Shown: piece by piece, positions 4,827 through 5,136 of the stretch
Numbering within the stretch: the first letter of the stretch is position 1
Layout of the letters: each line of letters opens with the position of its first letter
The notes under the pieces: generated by a model
The model's input: only the letters and a program-made list of their open reading frames with translations
Told to the model about the DNA's origin: nothing
Database searches by the model: none
Translations under genes and position numbers: made by a program
Source: Desulfobacteraceae bacterium
GTDB taxonomy: Bacteria; Desulfobacterota; Desulfobacteria; Desulfobacterales; Desulfobacteraceae
Reading direction: 5' to 3'
Assembly (NCBI GenBank): GCA_015486915.1
Contig: WFQS01000711.1
Location: 1 to 5,136, forward strand
DNA length: 5,136 nt

Positions 4827-5136
4827 ATGATAAATACAGAGGATAATGTGACCAGCGATATTGTGACCAGCATTGAGAAGGAGATGAAAAAATCCTATCT
4901 CGAATATGCAATGAGCGTAATTATAGGAAGGGCTCTTCCCGATGTAAGGGATGGATTGAAACCTGTGCACAGGCGGGTACTCTACGCCATGAGGCAGTTG
5001 AGGAACGACTGGAACAAACCATACAAGAAATCAGCAAGGGTGGTGGGTGATGTGATTGGTAAATATCATCCCCATGGTGATACTGCCGTGTATGATACAA
5101 TTGTACGCATGGCCCAGGATTTTTCCCTTCGTTACC
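4827..5136 (+). CDS. gyrA: DNA gyrase subunit A, N-terminal part
   Basis: The frame runs off the window end after 103 codons. GyrA is the DNA-cutting and rejoining subunit of gyrase, which works with GyrB to introduce negative supercoils. The motifs [20 protein letters not shown] (23-42), [13 protein letters not shown] (43-55), [16 protein letters not shown] (60-75), [14 protein letters not shown] (77-90) and [13 protein letters not shown] (91-103) match GyrA. The [16 protein letters not shown] wording favours GyrA over ParC. Thr86 and Asp90 correspond to E. coli Ser83 and Asp87 in the quinolone-resistance-determining region. The catalytic tyrosine, expected near residue 125, lies beyond the window. 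Residues 6-15 are a tandem pair of pentapeptides, DNVTS and DIVTS, in the normally variable N-terminal arm. The gene starts 14 bp after the AI-2E-family gene and is probably cotranscribed with it. Confidence 0.96.
   Translation, partial: MINTEDNVTSDIVTSIEKEMKKSYLEYAMSVIIGRALPDVRDGLKPVHRRVLYAMRQLRNDWNKPYKKSARVVGDVIGKYHPHGDTAVYDTIVRMAQDFSLRY
4842..4871 (+). repeat. 15-bp in-frame tandem duplication at the start of gyrA
   Basis: GATAATGTGACCAGC (4842-4856) is followed directly by GATATTGTGACCAGC (4857-4871), differing at one base. It encodes [10 protein letters not shown]. Replication slippage is the simplest origin. Confidence 0.85.

Overview
The window reads as an ordinary stretch of bacterial chromosome. 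It is moderately AT-rich, with long A/T runs between genes. The best guess for the source is a sulfate-reducing or related anaerobic deltaproteobacterium (Desulfobacterota, perhaps a Desulfobacteraceae-like lineage). That guess rests on overall protein flavour, base composition and the kind of thiolase, not on a diagnostic marker, so treat it as an inference.

Layout, left to right. (1) 1-828, plus strand: the C-terminal part of the replication-associated AAA+ ATPase RarA (MgsA); its ATPase core lies outside the window. (2) 829-954: a convergent intergenic gap with a very GC-rich nested stem-loop. (3) 955-1713, minus strand: a complete NRDE/TANGO2-family protein with its own predicted promoter. 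(4) 1714-2017: a divergent 304-bp regulatory region with several inverted repeats upstream of the next gene. (5) 2018-3304, plus strand: a complete biosynthetic-type thiolase (acetyl-CoA C-acetyltransferase) with all catalytic residues and an unusual acidic insertion of about 34 residues near the N terminus. (6) 3305-3534: a probable intrinsic terminator, then a densely structured segment with competing hairpins. (7) 3535-3696: a 53-residue two-helix membrane protein. (8) 3724-4812: a complete AI-2E-transporter-family (UPF0118/PerM-like) membrane protein that starts with TTG. (9) 4827-5136: the start of gyrA, cut by the window end within the quinolone-resistance-determining region.

The small membrane protein, the AI-2E-family protein and gyrA are spaced 27 and 14 bp apart and probably share a transcript. 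The thiolase looks monocistronic, with its own leader and terminator. The rarA and NRDE genes converge, and the NRDE and thiolase genes diverge. No mobile element, CRISPR array, tRNA, rRNA or defence system is visible. I do not see a clearly new multi-gene system. The most interesting parts are the structured leader at 3402-3495, the operator-like repeats before the thiolase, the thiolase insertion and the small membrane protein.
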